Shown here piece by piece: positions 11,765 to 18,386 of a stretch of 20,109 bases of DNA; positions within the stretch are counted from its first letter, which is position 1; each line of letters begins with the position of its first letter. The notes beneath the pieces are model-generated. The model was not told the DNA's origin and made no database searches. It saw only the letters and a program-made list of their open reading frames with translations. The DNA comes from a virus. The DNA lies in the IMG/VR virus record IMGVR_UViG_3300050821_010443, positions 1 to 20,109 of that record. The stretch is one strand, 5' to 3'. A program made the position numbers and the translations under genes.

Positions 11765-12918
11765 GCAGCCCAGAAAAACGTTACCCGCGCAGTTCGTTCT
11801 TCTACTCGATGGACAACTGCGACGCGGCTTTCGAACTTTCGCAAGCCAGCGGCGAGGAGCCCCCGACGATCTATTCGGACAAGGGGACCAGTATCCATGC
11901 CGTGCTAGCCGAAAGAGCCTTGCCGAAGGAGCTCGACGATGCCGAAGCTGACCTGGCAGCCGATCTATCCGATCAACGCCGCCGGTTGGTCGACGGCTGG
12001 GTCAACAGCCAGGTAGACTTTGAGATGATCGAAGAGCGGCTCTGGATGCGCAAAGGGCTCAGGCCTGTGTACTCCGGGCAACCTGATCGGGTGATCGTGT
12101 CCGGGCCCAGGGTGCTCATCCCGGACTACAAAACCGGCTGGCACCCGCTGGACCACATTGTCGCCACCAATTCCCAGCTGCGATCCTACGTTCCGCTAGC
12201 AGTGGACGAAATAGAGCTGCGCCGCGGGGAATTAGGCCACGTGGAAGAAGTTACGGTCGCGATCCTCAAACCGGGCAAGAAAAGTCCGGCCGCCGTCTTT
12301 AACGCTGAGGCGATCAACGATGCGCGAGCCTGGGCCTTGGACGTAGTCGCACGCGCGACCGCGAAAGGCCCCAAGAAGCCGAACCGCGGGCCGTGGTGCA
12401 CCTACTGCTCGGGCAAGGTGCTGTGTCCTTTGTGGCGGGAGGATATCCTGACCACAGCTGGCCAGGCGGACGTCGCGGTGCGGGATATTCCGGACCTGGT
12501 CCTGCGCGAGCTAGCACCAAAGCTGGCGATCGCCGCGACAGTGATTGAAAAGCTTAAAGCCCGGCTTGAGGCACGAGTCAAGGAAGCGCCTGACCACTTT
12601 CCTGATTGGCGTTTTGAACCAGGCCAAAAGAAGCGTCACATTAGCAGTGTCTTCAAAGTCGCGAAGGCTCTCATTGACGCCAAACACCTAACAAGCGGGC
12701 AATTCCTGGAATGCTGTAGCGTTGGGATTACCAAACTTGAGGACGGTATCAGAAAAGCTAATGACTTCACGGTCTCGCAGACCGCGGAGGTGCTTAAAGC
12801 CACGATCGGCGATTACATCGATCTGAAACCAGATAAGGACAAACTAGTTTACGATCCTCAGCCAAAGGTGCTAGCAAATGCGAACGATGAATCTGCGCCA
12901 GCCGAAAAAGCAGGCTAA
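11761..12918 (+). CDS. PD-(D/E)XK nuclease, DUF2800/Cas4-like, with probable Fe-S cluster
   Basis: This 385-residue protein has the order typical of DUF2800/Cas4-like exonucleases. C20 lies in SMDNCDAAF, GTSIH (H46) is the conserved motif I, SGQPDRVIV (D109) and IPDYKTGW (D122, K124) form the D...DxK core, and NSQLRSY (Q139) follows. CTYCSGKVLC (C213, C216, C222) with C20 makes a likely four-cysteine [4Fe-4S] site. Such enzymes resect DNA ends for phage recombination. The start is the ATG of the ATGA overlap (11761), not the earlier one at 11677. It is coupled to the putative annealing protein, as in exonuclease/annealase pairs. The C-terminal 100 residues are not assigned. Confidence 0.8.
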   Translation: MSSPEKRYPRSSFFYSMDNCDAAFELSQASGEEPPTIYSDKGTSIHAVLAERALPKELDDAEADLAADLSDQRRRLVDGWVNSQVDFEMIEERLWMRKGLRPVYSGQPDRVIVSGPRVLIPDYKTGWHPLDHIVATNSQLRSYVPLAVDEIELRRGELGHVEEVTVAILKPGKKSPAAVFNAEAINDARAWALDVVARATAKGPKKPNRGPWCTYCSGKVLCPLWREDILTTAGQADVAVRDIPDLVLRELAPKLAIAATVIEKLKARLEARVKEAPDHFPDWRFEPGQKKRHISSVFKVAKALIDAKHLTSGQFLECCSVGITKLEDGIRKANDFTVSQTAEVLKATIGDYIDLKPDKDKLVYDPQPKVLANANDESAPAEKAG

Positions 12919-13324
12919 CAGAACCCGGCCTATTTCGGAGAACATCCTACGCTGCATGAGCCCAGAGCAGCGCAAGAAGTACGGGCAGATGACCAGCCAA
13001 GAGGCGCAGGAAAAATTCTGCCGCGACACCGAGAAGCAGATGCACGTTGACGTGCGCCGGGAATGCCTTCGCCAGCGGATCTACGTTATTGAGGCGCCGA
13101 TGCATAAGAGGTCGGCGCTGCCAACGGGTCATCCGGACCTAACGCTTTTAAAAGATGGTTACAATATGCTGCTCGAGCTCAAGGTGGCAACCAGGCTGTC
13201 CACCGATCAGATCGATCGGATCGCCGAGCTCGAGCAGTGCGGGAACCCTACCGTGGTCGCCAACTCGCTAGCGGATGCCATCAACGCGATCCACGCCTGG
13301 CTGACAAAGATCGGAGCTCGCTGA
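12878..13324 (+). CDS. VRR-NUC domain nuclease, 148 aa
   Basis: The C-terminal half matches the VRR-NUC fold of the PD-(D/E)XK superfamily: TGHPDLTLL (D87), MLLELKVATRLSTDQIDRI (E100, K102, Q111) and CGNPTVVANSLADAINAI. D...ExK...Q is the full catalytic set. VRR-NUC proteins cut branched DNA such as flaps and Holliday junctions, and phages use them as resolvases or restriction-like nucleases. The N-terminus is basic and has two cysteines. The start overlaps the upstream gene by 41 bp; AAAGGTG nine bases before the ATG supports it. Two downstream ATGs are possible alternatives. Confidence 0.85.
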   Translation: MRTMNLRQPKKQANRTRPISENILRCMSPEQRKKYGQMTSQEAQEKFCRDTEKQMHVDVRRECLRQRIYVIEAPMHKRSALPTGHPDLTLLKDGYNMLLELKVATRLSTDQIDRIAELEQCGNPTVVANSLADAINAIHAWLTKIGAR

Positions 13325-13341
13325 TTTTTTTGGCTACCCCG

Positions 13342-13369
13342 TTGACAAACTTTAACAAAGTACGATAAA
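13342..13369 (+). promoter_or_regulatory. Promoter TTGACA-16-GATAAA with operator-like palindrome
   Basis: A perfect TTGACA (13342-13347) is followed by GATAAA (13364-13369). The spacer contains ACTTTAACAAAGT (an inverted repeat ACTTT/AAAGT around AAC), placed where a repressor would block RNA polymerase. It would drive the replication genes from 13511. The core TTTAACAAAG is found again, inverted, at 15631-15640. Confidence 0.65.
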
Positions 13370-13415
13370 TCTTGCGATCACCTGGGGCGTCTAGCAGCGC
13401 CGTAAAAGAGTGTTA

Positions 13416-13494
13416 AACACGCCCTCGGGCGTGCAGTCTTGGGGTCTCTCTCACTTTTTCCCCTCTGCTAGGACTGCACGGCCCGAGGGTGTTC
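13416..13494 (+). promoter_or_regulatory. Long leader hairpin (attenuator-like)
   Basis: AACACGCCCTCGGGCGTGCA.. (13416-13438) pairs with ..TGCACGGCCCGAGGGTGTT. (13472-13494) almost perfectly around a pyrimidine-rich loop of 33 bases. The left arm contains its own compact hairpin CACGCC-CTCG-GGCGTG (13418-13433), which is mutually exclusive with the long fold. It lies between the promoter at 13342 and the strong GGAGGTG ribosome site of the gene at 13511. This is the architecture of an attenuator or translational switch; TTTT follows the right arm only weakly. Confidence 0.6.
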
Positions 13495-13510
13495 TTTTGG
13501 AGGTGACAGA

Positions 13511-14353
13511 ATGAGTCTGCAGCATGTCGGGGCCGTCCTCTATGACGCCGAAAACAAGGATCCGTACATGGTCATGATTTTGCTTTCGCTAGCGGATTTC
13601 GCCGATTCGGAGACGGGCGAGTCTCACCGGAGCATCAAGGAAATTTCGAAAATGTCCCGCTGCAGCGACCGGCAGACGCAAAACTACTTGCGCCTGATGT
13701 GTGAGCTGGGCTGGATAGAAGTCACAAGCAGAAGTGGCAAAAATGGGGCGAGTCTCCCAAACGGATATCGTTTGGTTCGCCATCACAGGGGGGGTGCACA
13801 ATATGCAGGGGGTGCACACTGTGCGGAGGGTGCACAGCAGATAGAAAGAGAAGCGTCCCCCCTTAATGGTTCCCCTTCTCTTCTCCCCCACTCCCCCTCT
13901 TCTTCTTCCTCTCCTTCAGCCCCCCTCGAAGAGAAAGACAGAAGCACGCGCGAGGCGGCTGACGCCGATTTGTTCGGAGCGAGCAACGGAAAGCCAGATT
14001 CCTTCGAAACTCTCCATCGTTACTGCCGATCACTCGGGCTCGCCTGGGACGACGCCACCCACCTGTGGGGTCATTGGCAGGAAAATGGGTTTAAGCGAGG
14101 TAAAGTAAAAATAAAGGATTGGAAGCGCTGTGTTCAAACGTATGCGACCGGGACATGGCTGCCTTCCAGGAGGCCCGGCTATAAGCCCAGCCCGATGCAA
14201 GAGGCCTACTTCCAGAGGCAGAACCAGGAGTACCTGGAGGCGCAGGAGACCCGGCACCGAAGGGAAAGCGAAGAATGGGAGATGAACGCCACGCCGGCCG
14301 ATCGTGAAGCCCGCGCCAACTTTCTGCGGCTGAAGAACGAGGAGGCGCAATGA
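13511..14353 (+). CDS. Phage replication initiator, winged-helix type
   Basis: A 280-residue protein. The N-terminal 90 residues (MILLSLADFADSETGESHRS, KEISKMSRCSDRQTQNYLRL, MCELGWIEVTSR, NGYRLV) form a typical winged helix of replication initiators (HTH_36-like). The centre is a linker encoded by iterons (GGAQYAGGAHCAEGAQQ) and then a Ser/Pro-rich stretch. The C-terminal half (HLWGHWQENGFKRGKVKIKD, then a charged helix) resembles the helicase-loader region of DnaD- or O-like proteins. It precedes the DnaB-like helicase with an ATGA overlap, as lambda O precedes P. A strong GGAGGTG lies six bases before the ATG. Confidence 0.75.
   Translation: MSLQHVGAVLYDAENKDPYMVMILLSLADFADSETGESHRSIKEISKMSRCSDRQTQNYLRLMCELGWIEVTSRSGKNGASLPNGYRLVRHHRGGAQYAGGAHCAEGAQQIEREASPLNGSPSLLPHSPSSSSSPSAPLEEKDRSTREAADADLFGASNGKPDSFETLHRYCRSLGLAWDDATHLWGHWQENGFKRGKVKIKDWKRCVQTYATGTWLPSRRPGYKPSPMQEAYFQRQNQEYLEAQETRHRRESEEWEMNATPADREARANFLRLKNEEAQ
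13792..13845 (+). repeat. Three 18-bp iterons (GGGTGCACA) inside the initiator gene
   Basis: GGGTGCACA recurs at 13792, 13810 and 13828 with an exact 18-bp step. The repeats lie in frame (six codons each). Exact spacing and position inside a replication initiator gene are the hallmark of lambdoid origins, where O binds iterons of 18-20 bp within its own gene. A candidate replication origin, together with the tract at 13870-13917. Confidence 0.65.
13870..13917 (+). other. Pyrimidine tract next to the iterons
   Basis: Forty-eight bases contain only T and C except one A (13890). They lie 25 bases to the right of the iterons and encode the Ser/Pro-rich linker of the initiator. Strand-asymmetric tracts beside iterons are used as unwinding or single-strand regions in some phage origins; lambda has an A-rich counterpart. 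A triplex-prone or unwinding element is plausible but unproven. Confidence 0.5.
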
Positions 14354-15639
14354 ACCATCCCGATGACGATGAGAAGATCCTCGTCGGGCTCATGGCAAAC
14401 TACCCGAATGTCGCGTGCGAAGCTGGTCACCGGATCTCGTCCCTCCAGATCAACAACGATTTTTACCGCCGGGTTTTCGTGGCGGCGCGCGAGGCGGCCA
14501 AGGACAGGGTCCTGTGCTTCGAGGAGGTCAAGCGCCGATTTAACCCGGCAGACCAGGATGAGCTCATGCTTTTTGCGGGAGTTTATGACGTTCGCTGCGT
14601 CGAGTTGAGCGGCCGTTACTACATCGAGCGGGTTATCGAAGCCGCGGCCCTCCGCAAATTCCGCAGCTCCTATCTCTCGCTAGCAGACTCGGTTGAACAC
14701 CTAACCGTGGACGACGCGCTGCTAGCATCCGAAGAAATGCGCAACTCGGTCCGCGTGCCCAACCTGTGGCACGACTGGAAGCAGTACGGCGACGATTACG
14801 AGACCGACATCCAAACCAGAGTCGACAATGCCGGCAAGTCCGCGCCTGTCCGGCTGGGGATCGCGCCCATCGACAACTGGCTCCAATTTCAGCCGGGGCA
14901 CCTGACGGTAATCTGTGCCAGGCCGAAGACCGGCAAATCGTTTCTGGTGGCCAAGTTGATCAACGAGTCGACGGTCAAGCACGACATTCCAGGGCTCTAC
15001 TGCTCGATCGAGATGAGCGCGGCGGAGACCTACGACCGGATCCTGGCCATGCAAAGCCAGGTCTCGACCAAACGGATCCAGAGCGGGAACGTCGCGCCGG
15101 CGGACCTGGCACGCCTGGGCGGGCTCCTGCTCAAGCTCAAACAGAAGCCGCTCTCCTTCAGCCGGGAAGAGCGCGAACCGCGGATCTTGTCCGCGATCTC
15201 CGAAGCGATCCAAAAACACCGGATCCGCTACGTCGTGATCGACTACCTGCAACGGATCAAGCGCGAGGGCACCGCTTACCGCAAAAAGTTCGAAGAGGTC
15301 GACCAGGTCACCGAAAACCTCAAAAGTTTTGCGGAAAAAAATGCGGTCTCGATCATCCTGCTTTCCCAGGTGAACGGAAGCGGCGCGATGGCGTTTTCGG
15401 CTTCATCCGAAGCCCACGCGGACGAGAAGCTCATCATGAGCGCCATGAGGGACTGCATACCTCGCCGCGTGAAAATAACGATCGAATTTCAGCGTCACGG
15501 CCCGAGCGGAATGAGCTGCGAGACTGAGTTTGACGGTGATACGCGCTTTTTTGTTCCCGTCGAACCGCTTGCCACAAAGGGCAAAAAGTCAAGAACACCT
15601 TACGCAGACTACGAGGACGAGGTTGACAAGCTTTGTTAA
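14350..15639 (+). CDS. Replicative DnaB-type helicase
   Basis: The 429-residue protein has an N-terminal helical domain (MNHPDDDEKILVGLMANYPN, helices to about residue 130) and a RecA-type ATPase domain. Visible motifs are ARPKTGKS (Walker A, 190-197), YCSIEMSAAETYDRILA (motif H1a-like), YVVIDYLQRI (Walker B, about 294-303) and LLSQVNGSG (H3, Q340). It unwinds DNA at the phage fork and is presumably loaded by the initiator immediately upstream. The C-terminal part is shortened and lacks the usual DnaB ending, but retains SAMRDCIPRRVKITIEFQRH. ATGA overlap with the initiator suggests coupled translation. Its last codons overlap a promoter-like TTGACA (15623). Confidence 0.9.
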   Translation: MNHPDDDEKILVGLMANYPNVACEAGHRISSLQINNDFYRRVFVAAREAAKDRVLCFEEVKRRFNPADQDELMLFAGVYDVRCVELSGRYYIERVIEAAALRKFRSSYLSLADSVEHLTVDDALLASEEMRNSVRVPNLWHDWKQYGDDYETDIQTRVDNAGKSAPVRLGIAPIDNWLQFQPGHLTVICARPKTGKSFLVAKLINESTVKHDIPGLYCSIEMSAAETYDRILAMQSQVSTKRIQSGNVAPADLARLGGLLLKLKQKPLSFSREEREPRILSAISEAIQKHRIRYVVIDYLQRIKREGTAYRKKFEEVDQVTENLKSFAEKNAVSIILLSQVNGSGAMAFSASSEAHADEKLIMSAMRDCIPRRVKITIEFQRHGPSGMSCETEFDGDTRFFVPVEPLATKGKKSRTPYADYEDEVDKLC

Positions 15640-15649
15640 AACGTATTAA
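15623..15649 (+). promoter_or_regulatory. Promoter-like site with inverted copy of the operator motif
   Basis: TTGACA (15623-15628) and TATTAA (15644-15649; a short 15-base spacer) overlap the end of the helicase gene. CTTTGTTAAA (15631-15640) is the exact reverse complement of TTTAACAAAG in the promoter at 13342. It would start transcription of the late small genes from 15692. TTGACA by itself is also just the codons for Val-Asp-Lys, so chance must be considered. Confidence 0.4.
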
Positions 15650-15691
15650 ACCTTAATGCCAAAGCATACCCCGAAAATCCCTGGAGAATTT

Positions 15692-15844
15692 ATGGCTTCG
15701 CGCGCGAAATCTGGAGCGGTTCCAAAGCTAACCCACACCATCACGCCGTCGCCGGCGCAGCCGATCAAGGGCAAGGCGACCAAGACGGATAAAGGCCCCA
15801 TGAGTACGAGCGAGTATTCGGGCCATCTACGGAGGAAGAAATGA
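15692..15844 (+). CDS. Small hypothetical basic protein, 50 aa
   Basis: I choose the ATG at 15692 because GGAGA lies five bases before it; the earlier ATG at 15656 has no ribosome site. The product begins MASRAKSGAVPKLTHTITPS and is lysine-, proline- and threonine-rich, ending SGHLRRKK. It is probably disordered and nucleic-acid-binding. The stop overlaps the next start (ATGA at 15841). No family is recognised. Confidence 0.6.
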   Translation: MASRAKSGAVPKLTHTITPSPAQPIKGKATKTDKGPMSTSEYSGHLRRKK

Positions 15845-16050
15845 ACTCCGACCTTCGCCCCCGTGCTCCGCAAGGGCCATCCGATGCGGAGCTCAACGCT
15901 ATCCCACCCGATCCGCATCTGCCCTGCTTCGGTGGCAACAACATGGCCGCCACGATCTTTAACGGCGGGATGCTAGCAGTGGCCATGGGCGGCTCCGCGC
16001 CGGATCACTCGCGGGTCGTGGTTTCCACGTTGGTCGAACGCGGGCGGTAG
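15841..16050 (+). CDS. Small hypothetical protein, 69 aa
   Basis: A 69-residue protein reading MNSDLRPRAPQGPSDAELNA, then LPCFGGNNMAATIFNGGMLA and VAMGGSAPDHSRVV. It is glycine- and alanine-rich with a C-terminal strand, and contains no clear membrane segment or known motif. It starts in an ATGA overlap and is separated from the next gene by two bases. One GCTAGC (15972) is read as Leu-Ala. Confidence 0.6.
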   Translation: MNSDLRPRAPQGPSDAELNAIPPDPHLPCFGGNNMAATIFNGGMLAVAMGGSAPDHSRVVVSTLVERGR

Positions 16051-16052
16051 CC

Positions 16053-16256
16053 ATGGCCAAGCTGAACGCAAAGAAGCGCAACGCACTCAAGACTTCCAGC
16101 TTCGCGGAGCCGGGCGAGCGCAAGTACCCGATCCAGGACGCCTCCCACGCTCGCAACGCGCTAGCAAGAGTTTCCCAGCACGGGACGCCGGCGGAGAAAG
16201 CGAAAGTCCGCGCGGCGGTCAAACGCAAGTACCCATCCATCGGAAAGGACAAATGA
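16053..16256 (+). CDS. Small basic protein of the DUF6582-like type, 67 aa
   Basis: The sequence (LNAKKRNALKTSSFAEPGER, then KYPIQDASHARNALARVSQH) closely follows a small family recurring in phages and bacteria, with motifs K-R-x-AL, FA-P--R-YPI-D-SHA-NAL and KAKVRAAVKRKYP at the C-terminus; I recall it as DUF6582-like. It is strongly basic and soluble. In phages it often sits in structural or lysis regions, and a role is not established. It has no clear ribosome site of its own, two bases after the previous stop. Its stop overlaps the next start. Confidence 0.8.
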   Translation: MAKLNAKKRNALKTSSFAEPGERKYPIQDASHARNALARVSQHGTPAEKAKVRAAVKRKYPSIGKDK

Positions 16257-16459
16257 GCATTGCACAGGCAAACAAACTCACGACCGGGTCTAAGGTCTAC
16301 TATCGGGACCTGATCAATTTGCAGGATTACGCTGCAACTGTCACCGCCATCACTCCGGGCAAGACGTTGACCGTTTCGGTCACAGCGCCTGGCCTGACTC
16401 TGAACTACGGCCTGGGTGGCGAAACGACTCCCGAAATCCCGCTCTATCCGCTGAACTAA
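16253..16459 (+). CDS. Small beta-rich hypothetical protein, 68 aa
   Basis: A 68-residue protein reading MSIAQANKLTTGSKVYYRDL, then DYAATVTAITPGKTLTVSVT. Alternating strands and the G-S-K-V-Y-Y-R start resemble small SH3-like barrels, but no family is identified. The start overlaps the previous stop (ATGA), and a short hairpin follows the stop. Position between the helicase and the lysis module suggests a late gene. Confidence 0.65.
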   Translation: MSIAQANKLTTGSKVYYRDLINLQDYAATVTAITPGKTLTVSVTAPGLTLNYGLGGETTPEIPLYPLN

Positions 16460-16465
16460 CCCACC

Positions 16466-16479
16466 CCCGAAAATTCGGG
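16466..16479. terminator. Small hairpin CCCGA-AAAT-TCGGG
   Basis: CCCGA (16466-16470) pairs with TCGGG (16475-16479) around AAAT, between two genes. No T-run follows on the plus strand, so it would be a weak terminator at best; it may instead set the spacing or stability of the mRNA. Confidence 0.3.
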
Positions 16480-16504
16480 AAAAACCTCCAAGGAGCAAAA
16501 ACCT

Positions 16505-16876
16505 ATGCCAGACGACGAACCAACACCTTACGGGCCGCCGATCCATCAAGACGAACCTGCTAGCCAGCAAACACAGCCGGGTCATTCTGAGACCGAAAAT
16601 CCGGTCCGACCTGGGCAACCTGTGGTCGAAGAAAAATATCGGCACGAGCCGCTGGACCCGCGCGATCCGCGCAATCCACGAGTGGCCGCCGATCCGAATG
16701 ATCCGCGCACCAATCCGCGCTTCGCCTCGTCCGCCCCAACGGCCGATCCTACTCCTCCAGGCGAGCATCCGCTACACGCCCCGGTTGGACAAGCGGCGGT
16801 GGACCTGGGGCCGATCAATTCCAGGCTCGATTCCATCGAAGCAAAACTCGATCAGCTGTTGGAAAAAGACGAGTAA
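16505..16876 (+). CDS. Proline-rich protein with Asp-Pro-Arg repeats, 123 aa
   Basis: AAGGAG nine bases before the ATG gives a good ribosome site. The first 95 residues are disordered and rich in Pro, Asp, Glu and Arg, with repeats such as DPRDPRNPRVAADPNDPRTN. The last 25 residues (INSRLDSIEAKLDQLLEKDE) form a coiled coil that would oligomerise the protein. The design, a flexible tether plus a trimer- or dimer-forming helix, is seen in phage tail or head accessory proteins, but no family is recognised. It precedes the membrane-protein cluster. Confidence 0.65.
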   Translation: MPDDEPTPYGPPIHQDEPASQQTQPGHSETENPVRPGQPVVEEKYRHEPLDPRDPRNPRVAADPNDPRTNPRFASSAPTADPTPPGEHPLHAPVGQAAVDLGPINSRLDSIEAKLDQLLEKDE

Positions 16877-16882
16877 CCGCAA

Positions 16883-17038
16883 ATGAGCACGCTCTTGATC
16901 CTCCTTATCATCCTGATCGTGCTCGGCGGCGGCGGCGGCTATTACGGCTACGGGAGGTGGGGATACGGCGGAGGCCTTGGCATTTTCGGCCTGGTTCTCA
17001 TCGTCCTGCTGATTGTCTGGTTGCTCGGATACCGCTAG
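16883..17038 (+). CDS. DUF3309-like small membrane protein, 51 aa
   Basis: The product has two hydrophobic helices (MSTLLILLIILIVLGG and LGIFGLVLIVLLIVWLLG) around a Gly/Tyr/Trp-rich loop (GGYYGYGRWGYGGG). This matches the layout of the DUF3309 family of tiny membrane proteins. In phages it could be holin-like, which fits its place upstream of the endolysin gene. The TAG stop at 17036-17038 is part of a GCTAGC palindrome, the only one of the 44 read in that frame. Confidence 0.75.
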   Translation: MSTLLILLIILIVLGGGGGYYGYGRWGYGGGLGIFGLVLIVLLIVWLLGYR

Positions 17039-17044
17039 CAAAAA

Positions 17045-17167
17045 ATGAACATCGGCGATGACCAAATTATTCTGATCGCGTTCGTCTCCCTCGCGCTCGG
17101 GTGCCTGGTTCTCTTCGGCGTGGGCGAGCTGGTCACTTCCTGCGTTAGACGCTGGCCAGTGCAATGA
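17045..17167 (+). CDS. Tiny membrane protein, 40 aa
   Basis: The product begins MNIGDDQIILIAFVSLALGC and continues LVLFGVGELVTSCVRRWPVQ, so it has one membrane helix with an acidic N-terminus and a basic C-terminus (N-out, C-in). Its stop overlaps the next start (ATGA at 17164). It is part of a run of four small membrane proteins before the hydrolase and is a candidate holin or antiholin. The A-rich AAAAA just before the ATG is not a Shine-Dalgarno site. Confidence 0.6.
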   Translation: MNIGDDQIILIAFVSLALGCLVLFGVGELVTSCVRRWPVQ

Positions 17168-17415
17168 CAGGCGCTCTCATGACTGAGCAAGAGACACCGA
17201 AGCCTGCCACGGACATGAAAACATTGGTGACCACAGCCGTCGCGGTGAAGATCGCTGGCATCATCGGAGCGGCCATTCTCCTGATCTTGCAAACTCTGCT
17301 CGTCAAGGAAGGGGCAACGATTGAAGGGCACGCCAGCCAAATGGTCGATTACGAGCGGCTGATGCAACAGGAGATCAAAGAGATCAGGGACATGGTGCAG
17401 ACGATGAAGAAATGA
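17164..17415 (+). CDS. Small membrane protein, holin candidate, 83 aa
   Basis: One membrane helix (residues about 28-46, VKIAGIIGAAILLILQTLL) is preceded by a hydrophilic head (TEQETPKPATDMKTLVTTAV) and followed by a charged helix (YERLMQQEIKEIRDMVQTMK). An in-frame second ATG at 17179 (MTEQE) gives a dual-start layout like that of lambda holin/antiholin, although this is only a positional similarity. It is upstream of the hydrolase. Confidence 0.6.
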   Translation: MTGALMTEQETPKPATDMKTLVTTAVAVKIAGIIGAAILLILQTLLVKEGATIEGHASQMVDYERLMQQEIKEIRDMVQTMKK

Positions 17416-17427
17416 AACCCATGGCCG

Positions 17428-17706
17428 ATGTTCCTAGCCCAAATCGATGTTCAGCACGCGCAAACTGTAGTCGAGCAGGCGCAGGAGACGGTCGGTCATA
17501 TCGCCAAACAGCCCCTCGAATGGTGGATGGCTGCTTTAACGGTTGGAAGCTTGACCTGCATTTATTTGGTCGTTCGCAAGATGCTCCACAATCACCGGGT
17601 GCTAGCAGAAAGGTTTCTGGCCAAAGTGGAAGACAAGGATAAGGAAATCGCCCGACTTAACGACCGGATGTTCGTATTGCTCGAGGAACGCTGGAAAACA
17701 CGATGA
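17428..17706 (+). CDS. Small membrane protein with coiled-coil tail, 92 aa
   Basis: The N-terminal 30 residues are amphipathic (QIDVQHAQTVVEQAQETVGH). PLEWWMAALTVGSLTCIYLV (about residues 30-49) is a membrane helix. The C-terminal half (VLAERFLAKVEDKDKEIARL) is a coiled coil. The same order is seen at 5411-5719. It may be an inner-membrane spanin- or holin-associated protein. The start at 17428 is the first ATG after an in-frame stop; the frame opening at 17412 is a shadow. The stop overlaps the hydrolase start (ATGA at 17703). Confidence 0.65.
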   Translation: MFLAQIDVQHAQTVVEQAQETVGHIAKQPLEWWMAALTVGSLTCIYLVVRKMLHNHRVLAERFLAKVEDKDKEIARLNDRMFVLLEERWKTR

Positions 17707-18386
17707 GTGATCTATCCAAAGTTGATTCCGTAGCCGGTGTCTCGATCTACTCGGTCGCAGGCGAGCCGAAGAGCTACATTTTTAAGGCTGGCCTGATGAT
17801 AGACTGTGACGGGAGCCCGAACGCCTATGGTCCGAATAACTCAGGGATCGATTACACTGCCAACGGCGGCGACGACTCGGGCGGCAAGGCGGGCGCATGG
17901 TGGGGAGGCCCTGTCGATGCCTACGGCAAGCCGATCGTCCAGAAGATTTACGAGCCCTCACCAGGGCTTTATGTGAGCGGCACCAGCCTAGCTTGTACCA
18001 CTTACCCGGAGCATAGCCAGTATCGCTACATCGACGCCGAAAGCATTCCGTTTTTCGTTTTGCCAGGCTCTCATCAAAACGGCGCAAAGGTTGGCGATGT
18101 GGGGCTCTGCTATAACACCAGGACGGGTGACAACTGCTACGGCATTTATGCCGACACCGGGCCGAGCTCCAAGATCGGCGAGGCATCGATGCGAATGGCC
18201 GAGGCGCTAAAAATTGATCCTGACCCAAAAAAGGGCGGGACCGAATCCAAGATCATCGTTTACCTCGTTTTCCCCGGCTCAGTCGGGGCCTGGAAACCGC
18301 CGAATGTCTGGTTTGATGTCGCCAACACGCTGACTAAAGCCTGGGGCGGGCTAGCACGTCTCAAGAAATTGTTACCGGAACTCTGA
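17703..18386 (+). CDS. GH75-like glycoside hydrolase, probable endolysin
   Basis: The 227-residue protein matches the GH75 (chitosanase-type) layout seen in bacterial and phage genes. It has MIDCDGSPNAYGP (30-43), WWGGPVDAYGKPIVQ, GLYVSGTSLA, YIDAESIPFFVLPGS (109-123), GDVGLCYN and CYGIYADTGPSSKIGE (145-160). D151 and E160 are the likely catalytic acids. No signal peptide is visible, so export would depend on a holin; four small membrane genes lie directly upstream. In a phage it most likely degrades the cell wall at lysis, though activity on peptidoglycan is inferred. The stop overlaps the next start (TGATG). Confidence 0.8.
   Translation: MSDLSKVDSVAGVSIYSVAGEPKSYIFKAGLMIDCDGSPNAYGPNNSGIDYTANGGDDSGGKAGAWWGGPVDAYGKPIVQKIYEPSPGLYVSGTSLACTTYPEHSQYRYIDAESIPFFVLPGSHQNGAKVGDVGLCYNTRTGDNCYGIYADTGPSSKIGEASMRMAEALKIDPDPKKGGTESKIIVYLVFPGSVGAWKPPNVWFDVANTLTKAWGGLARLKKLLPEL

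Noticed and set aside
11203-11898. Long minus-strand frame (231 aa)
   Set aside because: Antisense shadow of the proline-rich linker of the 10502 gene; yields glycine and serine runs.
13792-13845. CRISPR-like array
   Set aside because: Only three 9-bp cores at an 18-bp step, in frame within a gene; no repeat-spacer structure.
14766-15527. Plus-strand frame of 253 aa
   Set aside because: Out-of-frame shadow of the DnaB-like helicase, which has all its motifs intact.
15959-16768. Long minus-strand frame (269 aa)
   Set aside because: Antisense to several small, overlapping plus-strand genes with good starts; arginine-rich artefact of high GC.
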